A stretch of 64,000 bases of DNA, taken from Tupaia tana. Taxonomy: Eukaryota > Chordata > Mammalia > Scandentia > Tupaiidae. Below the pieces are notes generated by a model that searched no databases, was not told where the DNA came from, and worked only from the letters and a program-made list of their open reading frames with translations. This document shows positions 1 through 12,300 of the stretch, one piece after another. The stretch spans positions 62,001 to 126,000 of the forward strand of contig JAKSZU010000219.1 of assembly GCA_026018925.1 (NCBI GenBank), given 5' to 3'. The translations under genes were made by a program, and so were the position numbers. How positions within the stretch are numbered: the stretch's first letter is position 1; every line of letters begins with the position of its first letter.

Positions 1-1249
1 CTGTCTCTGTGTCTCTGAGGTCTCTTTCTCTCTCTGCTCCTGTATCCTCATTTTTTTGGTAATTTTTCCTTTTTACGATTTTTTTAAAGGTAGAATTTCT
101 CTCTGGCTCTCAGCTCCATCTTTTGTTTTGTTAATAAGCCCTTCTGCTCCTTTCTCCCAGGCAGGAGAGTTGAGCCATTCTCTGAGAAGATTCCACATGG
201 ATACTGGGAACTAGATATTTCAGGGCACAGGCGAAATGAAGATTTTCTACTCATAATTCAGCCTCCAGCAAGCAAAGCTAGTGTGGTAGGGAGCCCCTCT
301 GGCCTTCTATCCCTGTCTCTGTGTCTCTGATGTCTTTGTCTCTCTCTGCTCCTGTCTCCTTTTTTTTTTGTTAATTTGTCCTTTTTACGATTTTTTTAAA
401 GGTAGAATTTCTCTCTGGCTCTCCGCTCCATCTTTTGTTTTGTTAATAAGCCCTTCTGCTCCTTTCTCCCAGGCAGGAGAGTTGAGCCATTCTCTGAGAA
501 GATTCCACATGGATACTGGGAACTAGCTATTTCAGGGCACAGGCGAAATGAAGATTTTCTACTCATAATTCAGCCTCCAGCAAGCAAAGCTAGTGTGGTA
601 GGGAGCCCCTCTGGCCTTCTATCCCTGTCTCTGTGTTTCTGATGTCTCTGTCTCTCTCTGCTCCTGTCTCCTCTTTTTTTTTGGTAATTTGTCCTTTTTA
701 CGATTTTTTTAAAGGTAGAATTTCTCTCTGGCTCTCCGCTCCATCTTTTGTTTTGTTAATAAGCCCTTCTGCTCCTTTCTCCCAGGCAGGATAGTTGAGC
801 CATTCTCTGAGAAGATTCCACATGGATACTGGTAACATGATATTTCAGGGCACAGGCGAAATGAAGATTTTCTACTCATAATTCAGCCTTCAGCAAGCAA
901 AGCTAGTGTGGTAGGGAGCCCCTCTGGCCTTCTATCCCTGTCTCTGTGTCTCTGAGGTCTCTGTCTCTCTCTGCTCCTGTCTCCTCATTTTCTTGGGTAA
1001 TTTTTCCTTTTTACGATTTTTTTAAAGGTAGAATTTCTCTCTGGCTCTCAGCTCCATCTTTTGTTTTGTTAATAAGCCCTTCTGCTCCTTTCTCCAGGCA
1101 GGAGAGTTGAGCCATTCTCTGAGAAGATTCCACATGGATACTGGGAACTAGATATTTCAGGGCACAGGCGAAATGAAGATTTTCTACTCATAATTCAGCC
1201 TCCAGCAAGCAAAGCTAGTGTGGTAGGGAGCCCCTCTGGCCTTCTATCC
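1..1249 (+). repeat. Four diverged monomers at the left edge
   Basis: Monomer starts are 1, 313, 625 and 938. They resemble the following 5-mer with one member missing: 1 carries CTCTTTCTC like 1250; 313 is a GATGTC/CTCCGCTCC type; 625 carries GATGTC, GATAGTTG, GGTAACATG and CAGCCTTCAG; 938 carries CTTGGGTAAT and a one-base-shorter CTCCAGGCAG. The copy at 625 shares its rare changes with the copy at 15325, about 14.7 kb away, which indicates a long-range duplicate. Confidence 0.75.
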
Positions 1250-4200
1250 TTGTCTCTGTGTCTCTGAGGTCTCTTTCTCTCTCTGCTCCTGTCTCCTCAT
1301 TTTTTTGGTAATTTTTCCTTTTTACGATTTTTTTAAAGGTAGAATTTCTCTCTGGCTCTCAGCTCCATCTTTTGTTTTGTTAATAAGCCCTTCTGCTCCT
1401 TTCTCCCAGGCAGGAGAGTTGAGCCATTCTCTGAGAAGATTCCACATGGATACTGGGAACTAGATATTTCAGGGCACAGTCGAAATGAAGATTTTCTACT
1501 CATAATTCAGCCTCCAGCAAGCAAAGCTAGTGTGGTAGGGAGCCCCTCTGTCCTTCTATCCCCTGTCTCTGTGTCTCTGATGTCTCTGTCTCTCTCTGCT
1601 CCTGTCTCCTCTTTTTTTTTGGTAATTTGTCCTTTTTACGATTTTTTTAAAGGTAGAATTTCTCTCTGGCTCTCCGCTCCATCTTTTGTTTTGTTAATAA
1701 GCCCTTCTGCTCCTTTCTCCCAGGCAGGAGAGTTGAGCCATTCTCTGAGAAGATTCCACATGGATACTGGGAACTAGATATTTCAGGGCACAGGCGAAAT
1801 GAAGATTTTCTACTCATAATTCAGCCTCCAGCAAGCAAAGCTAGTGTGGTAGGGAGCCCCTCTGGCCATCTATCCCTGTCTCTGTGTCTCTGAGGTCTCT
1901 TTCTCTCTTTGCTCCTGTCTCCTCATTTTTTTGGTAATTTTCCTTTTTATGATTTTTTTAAAGGTAGAATTTCTCTCTGGCTCTCAGCTCCATCTTTTGT
2001 GTTGTTAATAAGCCCTTCTGCTCCTTTCTCCCAGGCAGGAGAGTTGAGCCATTCTCTGAGAAGATTCCACATGGATACTGGGAACTAGATATTTCAGGGC
2101 ACAGGCGAAATGAAGATTTTCTACTCATAATTCAGCCTCCAGCAAGCAAAGCTAGTGTGGTAGGGAGCCCCTCTGGCCTTCTATCCCTGTCTCTGTGTCT
2201 CTGATGTCTCTGTCTCTCTCTGCTCCTGTCTCCTCTTTTTTTTTGGTAATTTGTCCTTTTTACGATTTTTTTAAAGGTAGAATTTCTCTCTGGCTCTCCG
2301 CTCCATCTTTTGTTTTGTTAATAAGCCCTTCTGCTTCTTTCTCCCAGGCAGCAGAGTTGAGCCATTCTCTGAGAAGATTCCACATGGATACTGGTAACAT
2401 GACATTTCAGGGCACAGGCGAAATGAAGATTTTCTACTCATAATTCAGCCTCCAGCAAGCAAAGCTAGTGTGGTAGGGAGCCCCTCTGGCCTTCTATCCC
2501 TGTCTCTGTGTTTCTGAGGTCTCTGTCTCTCTCTGCTACTGTCTCCTCATTTTCTTGGGTAATTTTTCCTTTTTACGATTTTTTTAAAGGTAGAATTTCT
2601 CTCTGGCTCTCCGCTCCATCTTTTGTTTTGTTAATAAGCCCTTCTGCTCCTTTCTCCAGGCAGGAGAGTTGAGCCATTCTCTGAGAAGATTCCACATGGA
2701 TACTGGGAACTAGATATTTCAGGGCACAGGCGAAATGAAGATTTTCTACTCATAATTCAGCCTCCAGCAAGCAAAGCTAGTGTGGTAGGGAGACCCTCTG
2801 GCCTTCTATCCTTGTCTCTGTGTCTCTGAGGTCTCTTTCTCTCTCTGCTCCTGTCTCCTCATTTTTTTGGTAATTTTTCCTTTTTACGATTTTTTTAAAG
2901 GTAGAATTTCTCTCTGGCTCTCAGCTCCATCTTTTGTTTTGTTAATAAGCCCTTCTGCTCCTTTCTCCCAGGCAGGAGAGTTGAGCCATTCTCTGAGAAG
3001 ATTCCACATGGATACTGGGAACTAGATATTTCAGGGCACAGTCGAAATGAAGATTTTCTACTCATAATTCAGCCTCCAGCAAGCAAAGCTAGTGTGGTAG
3101 GGAGCCCCTCTTTCCTTCTATCCCTGTCTCTGTGTCTCTGATGTCTCTGTCTCTCTCTGCTCCTGTCTCCTCTTTTTTTTGGTAATTTGTCCTTTTTACG
3201 ATTTTTTTAAGGTAGAATTTCTCTCTGGCTCTCCGCTCCATCTTTTGTTTTGTTAATAAGCCCTTCTGCTTCTTTCTCCCAGGCAGGAGAGTTGAGCCAT
3301 TCTCTGAGAAGTTTCCACATGGATACTGGGAACTAGATATTTCAGGGCACAGGCGAAATGAAGATTTTCTACTCATAATTCAGCCTCCAGCAAGCAAAGC
3401 TAGTGTGGTAGGGAGCCCCTCTGGCCTTCTATCCCTGTCTCTGTGTCTCTGAGGTCTCTTTCTCTCTTTGCTCCTGTCTCCTCATTTTTTTGGTAATTTT
3501 TCCTTTTTACGATTTTTTTAAAGGTAGAATTTCTCTCTGGCTCTCAGCTCCATCTTTTGTGTTGTTAATAAGCCCTTCTGCTCCTTTCTCCAGGCAGGAG
3601 AGTTGAGCCATTCTCTGAGAAGATTCCACATGGATACTGGGAACTAGATATTTCAGGGCACAGGCGAAATGAAGATTTTCTACTCATAATTCAGCCTCCA
3701 GCAAGCAAAGCTAGTGTGGTAGGGAGCCCCTCTGGCCTTCTATCCCTGTCTCTGTGTCTCTGATGTCTCTGTCTCTCTCTGCTCCTGTCTCCTCTTTTTT
3801 TTTGGTAATTAGTCCTTTTTACGATTTTTTTAAAGGTAGAATTTCTCTCTGGCTCTCCGCTCCATCTTTTGTTTTGTTAATAAGCCCTTCTGCTCCTTTC
3901 TCCCAGGCAGCAGAGTTGAGCCATTCTCTGAGAAGATTCCACATGGATACTGGTAACATGACATTTCAGGGCACAGGCGAAATGAAGATTTTCTACTCAT
4001 AATTCAGCCTCCAGCAAGCAAAGCTAGTGTGGTAGGGAGCCCCTCTGGCCTTCTATCCCTGTCTCTGTGTTTCTGAGGTCTCTGTCTCTCTCTGCTACTG
4101 TCTCCTCATTTTCTTGGGTAATTTTTCCTTTTTACGATTTTTTTAAAGGTAGAATTTCTCTCTGGCTCTCCGCTCCATCTTTTGTTTTGTTAATAAGCCC

Positions 4201-4371
4201 TTCTGCTCCTTTCTCCCAGGCAGCAGAGTTGAGCCATTCTCTGAGAAGATTCCACATGGATACTGGTAACATGACATTTCAGGGCACAGGCGAAATGAAG
4301 ATTTTCTACTCATAATTCAGCCTCCAGCAAGCAAAGCTAGTGTGGTAGGGAGCCCCTCTGGCCTTCTATCC
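1250..4371 (+). repeat. Two tandem copies of a 5-monomer HOR (1250-2811 and 2812-4371)
   Basis: Starts are 1250, 1563, 1876, 2187, 2500 and then 2812, 3124, 3435, 3746, 4059. Members pair at a distance of five: 1250/2812 share CTTGTCTC and CAGTCGAAATG; 1876/3435 share CTCTTTGCTCC and GTGTTG; 2187/3746 share GCAGAGTTG and GGTAACATGACA; 2500/4059 share GTGTTTCTGAGG, CTGCTACTG and CTTGGGTAAT. The copies differ at many single sites, so this HOR is older or less homogenised than those on the right. The last member, 4059-4371, has a foreign 3' half and is listed separately. Confidence 0.85.
4059..4371 (+). repeat. Chimeric monomer (5' of the 2500 type, 3' of the 3746 type)
   Basis: The 5' part carries GTGTTTCTGAGG, CTGCTACTG and CTTGGGTAAT as in the monomer at 2500. 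The 3' part carries CAGCAGAG and GGTAACATGACATTTC as in its immediate left neighbour at 3746. The switch lies between 4118 and 4224. Crossover or conversion tracts from the neighbour both explain it; conversion is slightly favoured because the next monomer is not of the expected following type. Confidence 0.75.
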
Positions 4372-5935
4372 CTGTCTCTGTGTCTCTGAGGTCTCTGTCT
4401 CTCTCTGCTCCTGTCTCCTCATTTTTTTGGTAATTTTTAGTTTTTACGATTTTTTTAAAGGTAGAATTTCTCTCTGGCTCTCAGCTCCATCTTTTGTTTC
4501 ATTAATAAGCCCTTCTGCTCCTTTCTCCCAGGCAGGAGAGTTGAGCCATTCTCTGAGAAGATTCCACATGGATACTGGGAACTAGATATTTCAGGTCACA
4601 GGCGAAATGAAGATTTTCTACTCATAATTCAGCCTCCAGCAAGCAAAGCTAGTGTGGTAGGGAGCCCCTCTGGCCTTCTATCCCTGTCTCTGTGTCTCTG
4701 AGGTCTCTGTCTCTCTCTGCTCCTGTCTCCTCATTTTTTTTGGTAATTTTTCCTTTTTACGATTTTTTTAAAGGTAGAATTTCTCTCTGGCTCTCAGCTC
4801 CATCTTTTGTTTTGTTAATAAGCCCTTCTGCTCCTTTCTCCCAGGCAGGAGAGTTGAGCCATTATCTGAGAAGATTCCACATGGATACTGAGAACTAGAT
4901 ATTTCAGGGCACAGGCGAAATGAAGATTTTCTACTCATACTTCAGCCTCCAGCAAGCAAAGCTAGTGTGGTAGGGAGCCCCTCTGGCCTTCTATCCCTGT
5001 CTCAGTGTCTCTGAGGTCTCTGTCTCTCTCTGCTCCTGTCTCCTCAATTTTTTTTGGTAATTTTTCTTTTTACGATTTTTTTAAAGGTAGAATTTCTCTC
5101 TGGCTCTCAGGTCCATCTTTTGTTTTGTTAATAAGCCCTTCTGCTCCTTTCTCCCAGGCAGGAGAGTTGAGCCATTCTCTGAGAAGATTCCACATGGATA
5201 CTGGGAACTAGATATTTCAGGGCACAGGCGAAATGAAGATTTTCTACTCATAATTCAGCCTCCAGCAAGCAAATCTAGTGTGGTAGGGAGCCCCTCTGGC
5301 CTTCTATCCCTGTCTCTGTGTCTCTGAGGTCTCTGTCTCTCTCTGCTCCTGTCTCCTCATTATTTTTGGTAATTTTTCCTTTTTAAGAATTTTTTAAAGG
5401 TAGAATTTCTCTCTGGCTCTCAGCTCCATCTTTTGTTTTGTTAATAAGCCCTTCTGCTCCTTTCTCCCAGGCAGGAGAGTTGAGCCATTCTCTGAGAAGA
5501 TTCCACATGGATACTGGGAACCAGATATTTCAGGGCACAGGCGAAATGAAGATTTTCTACTCATAATTCAGCCTCCAGCAAGCAAATCTAGTGTGGTAGG
5601 GAGCCCCTCTGGCCTTCTATCCCTGTCTCTGTGTCTCTGAGGTCTCTGTCTCTCTCTGCTCCTGTCTCCTCATTATTTTTGGTAATTTTTCCTTTTTAAG
5701 AATTTTTTAAAGGTAGAATTTCTCTCTGGCTCTCAGCTCCATCTTTTGTTTTGTTAATAAGCCCTTCTGCTCCTTTCTCCCAGGCAGGAGAGTTGAGCCA
5801 TTCTCTGAGAAGATTCCACATGGATACTGGGAACCAGATATTTCAGGGCACAGGCGAAATGAAGATTTTCTACTCATAATTCAGCCTCCAGCAAGCAAAG
5901 CTAGTGTGGTAGGGAGCCCCTCTGGCCTTCTATCC
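4372..5935 (+). repeat. Five monomers, left copy of an ~11.9-kb-distant duplicate
   Basis: Starts are 4372, 4684, 4997, 5310 and 5623. 4372 is the TTTTAGTTTTTACG plus CAGGTCACAGG type. 4684 has ACTGAGAAC. 4997 has CTCAGTG, TCAATTTT and CTCAGGTCC. 5310 and 5623 both carry CATTATTTTTGG, TTAAGAATTT and GAACCAG and look like a single-monomer tandem duplication. The same order, with one copy of the last type, is at 16266-17518. Confidence 0.8.
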
Positions 5936-8900
5936 CTGTCTCTGTGTCTCTGAGGTCTCTGTCTCTCTCTGCTCCTGTCTCCTCATTTTTTTTGGTAATT
6001 TTTCCTTTTTACAATTTTTTTAAAGGTAGAATTTCTCTCTGGCTATCAGCTCCATCTTTTGTTTTGTTAATAAGCCCTTCTGCTCCTTTCTCCCAGGCAG
6101 GAGAGTTGAGCCATTCTCTGAGAAGATTCCACATGGATACTGGGAACTAGATATTTCAGGGCACAGGCGAAATGAAGATTTTCTACTCATAATTCAGCCT
6201 CCAGCAAGCAAAGCTAGTGTGGTAGGGAGCCCCTCTGGCCTTCTATCCCTGTCTCAGTGTCTCTGAGGTCTCTGTCTCTCTCTGCTCCTGTCTCCTCAAT
6301 TTTTTTTGGTAATTTTTCTTTTTACGATTTTTTTAAAGGTAGAATTTCTCTCTGGTTCTCAGCTCCATCTTTTGTTTTGTTAATAAGCCCTTCTGCTCCT
6401 TTCTCCCAGGCAGGAGAGTTGAGCCATTCTCTGAGAAGATTCCACATGGATACTGGGTACTAGATATTTCAGGGAACAGGCGAAATGATGATTTTCTACT
6501 CATATTTCAGCCTCCAGCAAGCAAAGCTAGTGTGGTAGATAGCCCCTCTGGCCTTCTATCCCTGTCTCTGTGTCTCTGAGGTCTCTGTCTCTCTCTGCTC
6601 CTGTCTCCTCATTTTTTTTGGTAATTTTTCCTTTTTAAGAATTTTTTAAAGGTAGAATTTCTCTCTGGCTCTCAGCTCCATCTTTTGTTTTGTTAATAAG
6701 CCCTTCTGCTCCTTTCTCCCAGGCAGGAGAGTTGAGCCATTCTCTGAGAAGATTCCACATGGATACTGGGAACTAGATATTTCAGGGCACAGGCGAAATG
6801 AAGATTTTCTACTCATAATTCAGCCTCCAGCAAGCAAAGCTAGTGTGGTAGGGAGCCCCTCTGGCCTTCTATCCCTGTCTCTGTGTCTCTGAGGTCTCTT
6901 TCTCTCTCTGCTCCTGTCTCCTCATTTTATTGGTAATTTTTCCTTTTTACGATTTTTTTAAAGGTAGAATTTCTCTCTGGCTCTCAGCTCCATCTTTTGT
7001 TTTGTTAATAAGCCCTTCTGCTCCTTTCTCTCAGGCAGGAGAGTTGAGCCATTCTCTGAGAAGGTTACACATGGATACTGGGAACTAGATATTTCAGGAC
7101 ACAGGCGAAATGAAGATTTTCTACTCATAATTCAGCCTCCAGCAAGCAAAGCTAGTGTGGTAGGGAGGCCCTCTGGCCTTCTATCCCTGTCTCTGTGTCT
7201 CTGAGGTCTCTGTCTCTCTCTGCTCCTGTCTCCTCATTTTTTTTGGTAATTTTTCCTTTTTACGATTTTTTTAAAGGTAGAATTTCTCTCTGGCTATCAG
7301 CTCCATCTTTTGTTTTGTTAATAAGCCCTTCTGCTCCTTTCTCCCAGGCAGGAGAGTTGAGCCATTCTCTGAGAAGATTCCACATGGATACTGGGAACTA
7401 GATATTTCAGGGCACAGGCGAAATGAAGATTTTCTACTCATAATTCAGCCTCCAGCAAGCAAAGCTAGTGTGGTAGGGAGCCCCTCTGGCCTTCTATCCC
7501 TGTCTCAGTGTCTCTGAGGTCTCTGTCTCTCTCTGCTCCTGTCTCCTCAATTTTTTTTTGGTAATTTTTCTTTTTACGATTTTTTTAAAGGTAGAATTTC
7601 TCTCTGGCTCTCAGCTCCATCTTTTGTTTTGTTAATAAGCCCTTCTGCTCCTTTCTCCCAGGCTGGAGAGTTGAGCCATTCTCTGAGAAGATTCCACATG
7701 GATACTGGGTACTAGATATTTCAGGGAACAGGCGAAATGAAGATTTTCTACTCATATTTCAGCCTCCAGCAATCAAAGCTAGTGTGGTAGGGAGCCCCTC
7801 TGGCCTTCTATCCCTGTCTCTGTGTCTCTGAGGTCTCTGTCTCTCTCTGCTCCTGTCTCCTCATTTTTTTTGGTAATTTTTCCTTTTTAAGAATTTTTTA
7901 AAGGTAGAATTTCTCTCTGGCTCTCAGCTCCATCTTTCGTTTTGTTAATAAGCCGTTCTGCTCCTTTCTCCCAGGCAGGAGAGTTGAGCCATTCTCTGAG
8001 AAGATTCCACATGGATACTGGAAACCAGATATTTCAGGGCAGAGGCGAAATGAAGATTTTCTACTCATAATTCAGCCTCCAGCAAGCAAAGCTAGTGTGG
8101 TAGGGAGCCCCTCTGGCTTTCTATCCCTGTCTCTGTGTCTCTGAGGTCTCTTTCTCTCTCTGCTCCTTTCTCCTCATTTTTTTGGTAATTTTTCCTTTTT
8201 ACGATTTTTTTAAAGGTAGAATTTCTCTCTGGCTCTCAGCTCCATCTTTTGTTTTGTTAATAAGCCCTTCTGCTCCTTTCTCTCAGGCAGGAGAGTTGAG
8301 CCATTCTCTGAGAAGGTTCCACATGGATACTGGGAACTAGATATTTCAGGACACAGGCGAAATGAAGATTTTCTACTCATAATTCAGCCTCCAGCAAGCA
8401 AAGCTAGTGTGGTAGGGAGGCCCTCTGGCCTTCTATCCCTGTCTCTGTGTCTCTGAGGTCTCTGTCTCTCTCTGCTCCTGTCTCCTCATTTTTTTTGGTA
8501 ATTTTTCCTTTTTACGATTTTTTTAAAGGTAGAATTTCTCTCTGGCTATCAGCTCCATCTTTTGTTTTGTTAATAAGCCCTTCTGCTCCTTTCTCCCAGG
8601 CAGGAGAGTTGAGCCATTCTCTGAGAAGATTCCACATGGATACTGGGAACTAGATATTTCAGGGCACAGGCGAAATGAAGATTTTCTACTCATAATTCAG
8701 CCTCCAGCAAGCAAAGCTAGTGTGGTAGGGAGCCCTCTGGCCTTCTATCCCTGTCTCAGTGTCTCTGAGGTCTCTGTCTCTCTCTGCTCCTGTCTCCTCA
8801 ATTTTTTTTGGTAATTTTTCTTTTTACGATTTTTTTAAAGGTAGAATTTCTCTCTGGCTCTCAGCTCCATCTTTTGTTTTGTTAATAAGCCCTTCTGCTC

Positions 8901-9377
8901 CTTTCTCCCCAGGCTGGAGAGTTGAGCCATTCTCTGAGAAGATTCCACATGGATACTGGGTACTAGATATTTCAGGGAACAGGCGAAATGAAGATTTTCT
9001 ACTCATATTTCAGCCTCCAGCAATCAAAGCTAGTGTGGTAGGGAGCCCCTCTGGCCTTCTATCCCTGTCTCTGTGTCTCTGAGGTCTCTGTCTCTCTCTG
9101 CTCCTGTCTCCTCATTTTTTTTGGTAATTTTTCCTTTTTAAGAATTTTTTAAAGGTAGAATTTCTCTCTGGCTCTCAGCTCCATCTTTCGTTTTGTTAAT
9201 AAGCCGTTCTGCTCCTTTCTCCCAGGCAGGAGAGTTGAGCCATTCTCTGAGAAGATTCCACATGGATACTGGGAACCAGATATTTCAGGGCAGAGGCGAA
9301 ATGAAGATTTTCTACTCATAATTCAGCCTCCAGCAAGCAAAGCTAGTGTGGTAGGGAGCCCCTCTGGCCTTCTATCC
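5936..9377 (+). repeat. 4-monomer HOR, two full copies and three further members
   Basis: Units are 5936, 6249, 6562, 6875; 7187, 7500, 7814, 8127; and 8439, 8751, 9065. Unit length is about 1251-1252 bp. The order is: a GGCTATCAG type; a CTCAGTG, TCAATTTT, GGGTACTAG, GGGAACAGG, CATATTTC type; a TTAAGAATTT type; and a CTCTTTCTC, CTCTCAGG, GGACACAGG, GAGGCCC type. The second and third units are closest: both carry CAATCAAAG, and GCCGTTCTG with GGCAGAGG. The first unit differs more, for example with GTAGATAGCC. Confidence 0.9.
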
Positions 9378-12300
9378 CTGTCTCTGTGTCTCTGAGGTCT
9401 CTGTCTCTCTCTGCTCCTGTCTCCTCATTTTTTTTGGTAATTTTTCTTTTTACGATTTTTTTAAAGTTAGAATTTCTCTCTGGCTCTCAGCTCCATCTTT
9501 TGTTTTGTTAATAAGCCTTTCTGCTCCTTTCTCCCAGGCAGGAGAGTTGAGCCATTCTCTGAGAAGATTCCACATGCATACTGGGAACTAGATATTTCAG
9601 GGCACAGGCGAAATGAAGATTTTCTACTCATAATTCAGCCTCCAGCAAGCAAAGCTAGTGTGGTAGGGAGCCCCTCTGGCCTTCTATCCCTGTCTCTGTG
9701 TCTCTGAGGTCTCTGTCTCTCTCTGCTCCTGTCTCCTCTTTTTTTTTGGTAATTTGTCCTTTTTACGATTTTTTTAAAGGTAGAATTTCTCTCTGCATCT
9801 CCGCTCCATCTTTTGTTTTGTTAATAAGCCCTTCTGCTCCTTTCTCCCAGGCAGGAGAGTTGAGCCATTCTCTGAGAAGATTCCACATGGATACTGGTAA
9901 CATGATATTTCAGGGCACAGGCGAAATGAAGATTTTCTACTCATAATTCAGCCTCCAGCAAGCAAAGCTAGTGTGATAGGGAGCCCCTCTGGCCTTATAT
10001 CCCTGTCTCTGTGTCTCTGATGTCTCTGTCTCTCTCTGCTCCTGTCTCCTCATTTTCTTGGGTAATTTTTCCTTTTTACGATTTTTTTAAAGGTAGAATT
10101 TCTCTCTGGCTCTCAGCTCCATCTTTTGTTTTGTTAATAAGCCCTTCTGCTCCTTTCTCCCAGGCAGGAGAGTTGAGCCATTCTCTGAGAAGATTCCACA
10201 TGGATACTGGGAACTAGATATTTCAGGGCACAGGCGAAATGAAGATTTTCTACTCATAATTCAGCCTCCAGCAAGCAAAGCTAGTGTGGTAGGGAGCCCC
10301 TCTGGCCTTCTATCCCTGTCTATGTGTCTCTGAGGTCTCTTTCTCTCTCTGCTCCTGTCTCCTCATTTTCTTGGTAATTTTTCCTTTTTACGATTTTTTT
10401 AAAGGTAGAATTTCTCTCTGGTTCTCAGCTCCATCTTTTGTTTTGTTAATAAGCCCTTCTGCTCCTTTCTCCCAGGCAGGAGAGTTGAGCCATTCTCTGA
10501 GAAGTTTCCACATGGATACTGGGAACTAGATATTTCAGGGCACAGGCGAAATGAAGGTTTTCTACTCATAATTCAGCCTCCAGCAAGCAAAGCTAGTGTG
10601 GTAGGGAGCCCCTCTGGGCTTCTATCCCTGTCTCTGTGTCTCTGATGTCTCTGTCTTCCTCTGCTCCTGTCTCCTCTTTTTTTTTGGTAATTTGTACTTT
10701 TAAGATTTTTTTAAAGGTAGAATTTCTCTCTGGCTCTCCGCTCCATCTTTTGTTTTGTTAATAAGCCCTTCTGCTCCTTTCTCCCAGGCAGGAGAGTTGA
10801 GCCCATTCTCTGAGAAGATTCCACATGGATACTGGGAACTAGATATTTCAGGGCACAGGCGAAATGAAGATTTTCTACTCATAATTCAGCCTCCAGCAAG
10901 CAAAGCTAGTGTGGTAGGGAGACCCTCTGGCCTTCTATCCCTGTCTCTGTGTCTCTGAGGTCTCTGTCTCTCTCTGCACCTGTCTCCTCATTTTTTGGGT
11001 AATTTTTCCTTTTTACGATTTTTTTAAAGGTAGAATTTTTCTCTGGCTCTCAGCTCCATCTTTTGTTTTGTTAATAAGCCCTTCTGCTCCTTTCTCCCAG
11101 GCAGGAGAGTTGAGCCATTCTCTGAGAAGATTCCACATGGATACTGGGAACTAGATATTTCAGGGCACAGTCGAAATGAAGATTTTCTACTCATAATTCA
11201 GCCTCCAGCAAGCAAAGCTAGTGTGGTAGGGAGCCCCTCTGGCCTTCTATACCTGTCTCTGTGTCTCTGAGGTCTCTGTCTCTCTCTGCTCCTGTCTCCT
11301 CATTTTTTTGGTAATTTTTCCTTTTTATGATTTTTTTAAAGGTAGAATTTCTCTCTGCCTCTCAGCTCCATCTTTTTGTTTTGATAATAAGACCTTCTGC
11401 TCCTTTCTCCCAGGCAGGAGAGTTGAGCCATTCTCTGAGAAGTTTCCACATGGATACTGGGAACTAGATATTTCAGGGCACAGGCGAAATGAAGATTTTC
11501 TACTCATAATTCAGCCTCCAGCAAGCAAAGCTAGTGTGGTAGGGAGCCCCTCTGGCCTTCTATCCCTGTCTCTGTGTCTCTGAGGTCTCTGTCTCTCTCT
11601 GCTCCTGTCTCCTTTTTTTTTTGGTAATTTTTCCTTTTTACGATTTTTTTAAAGGTAGAATTTCTCTCTGGCTCTCAGGTCCATCTTTTGTTTCGTTAAT
11701 AAGCCCTTCTGCTCCTTTCTCCCAGGCAGGAGAGTTGAGCCATTCTCTGAGAAGATTCCACATGGATACTGGGAACTAGATATTTCAGGTCACAGGCGAA
11801 ATGAAGATTTTCTACTCATAATTCAGCCTCCAGTAAGCAAAGCTAGTGTGGTAGGGAGCCCCGTCTGGCCTTCTATCCCTGTCTCTGTGTCTCTGAGGTC
11901 TCTGTCTCTCTCTGCTACTGTCTCCTCATTTTTTTGGGTAATTTTTCCTTTTTACGATTTTTTTAAAGGTAGAATTTCTCTCTGGCTCTCAGCTCCATCT
12001 TTTGTTTTGTTAATAAGCCCTTCTGCTCCTTTCTCCCAGGCAGGAGAGTTGAGCCATTCTCTGAGAAGATTCCACATGGATACTGGGAACTAGATATTTC
12101 AGGGCACAGGCGAAATGAAGATTTTCTACTCATAATTCAGCCTCCAGCAAGCAAAGCTAGTGTGGTAGGGAGCCCCTCTGGCCTTCTATCCCTGTCTCAG
12201 TGTCTCTGAGGTCTCTGTCTCTCTCTGCTCCTGTCTCCTCATTGTTTTTGGTAATTTTTCTTTTTACGATTTTTTTAAAGGTAGAATTTCTCTCTGGCTC

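Noticed and set aside
5936-9377. A 1251-bp repeat as an independent satellite family
   Set aside because: It is four ordinary 313-bp monomers; each member aligns to the general consensus.
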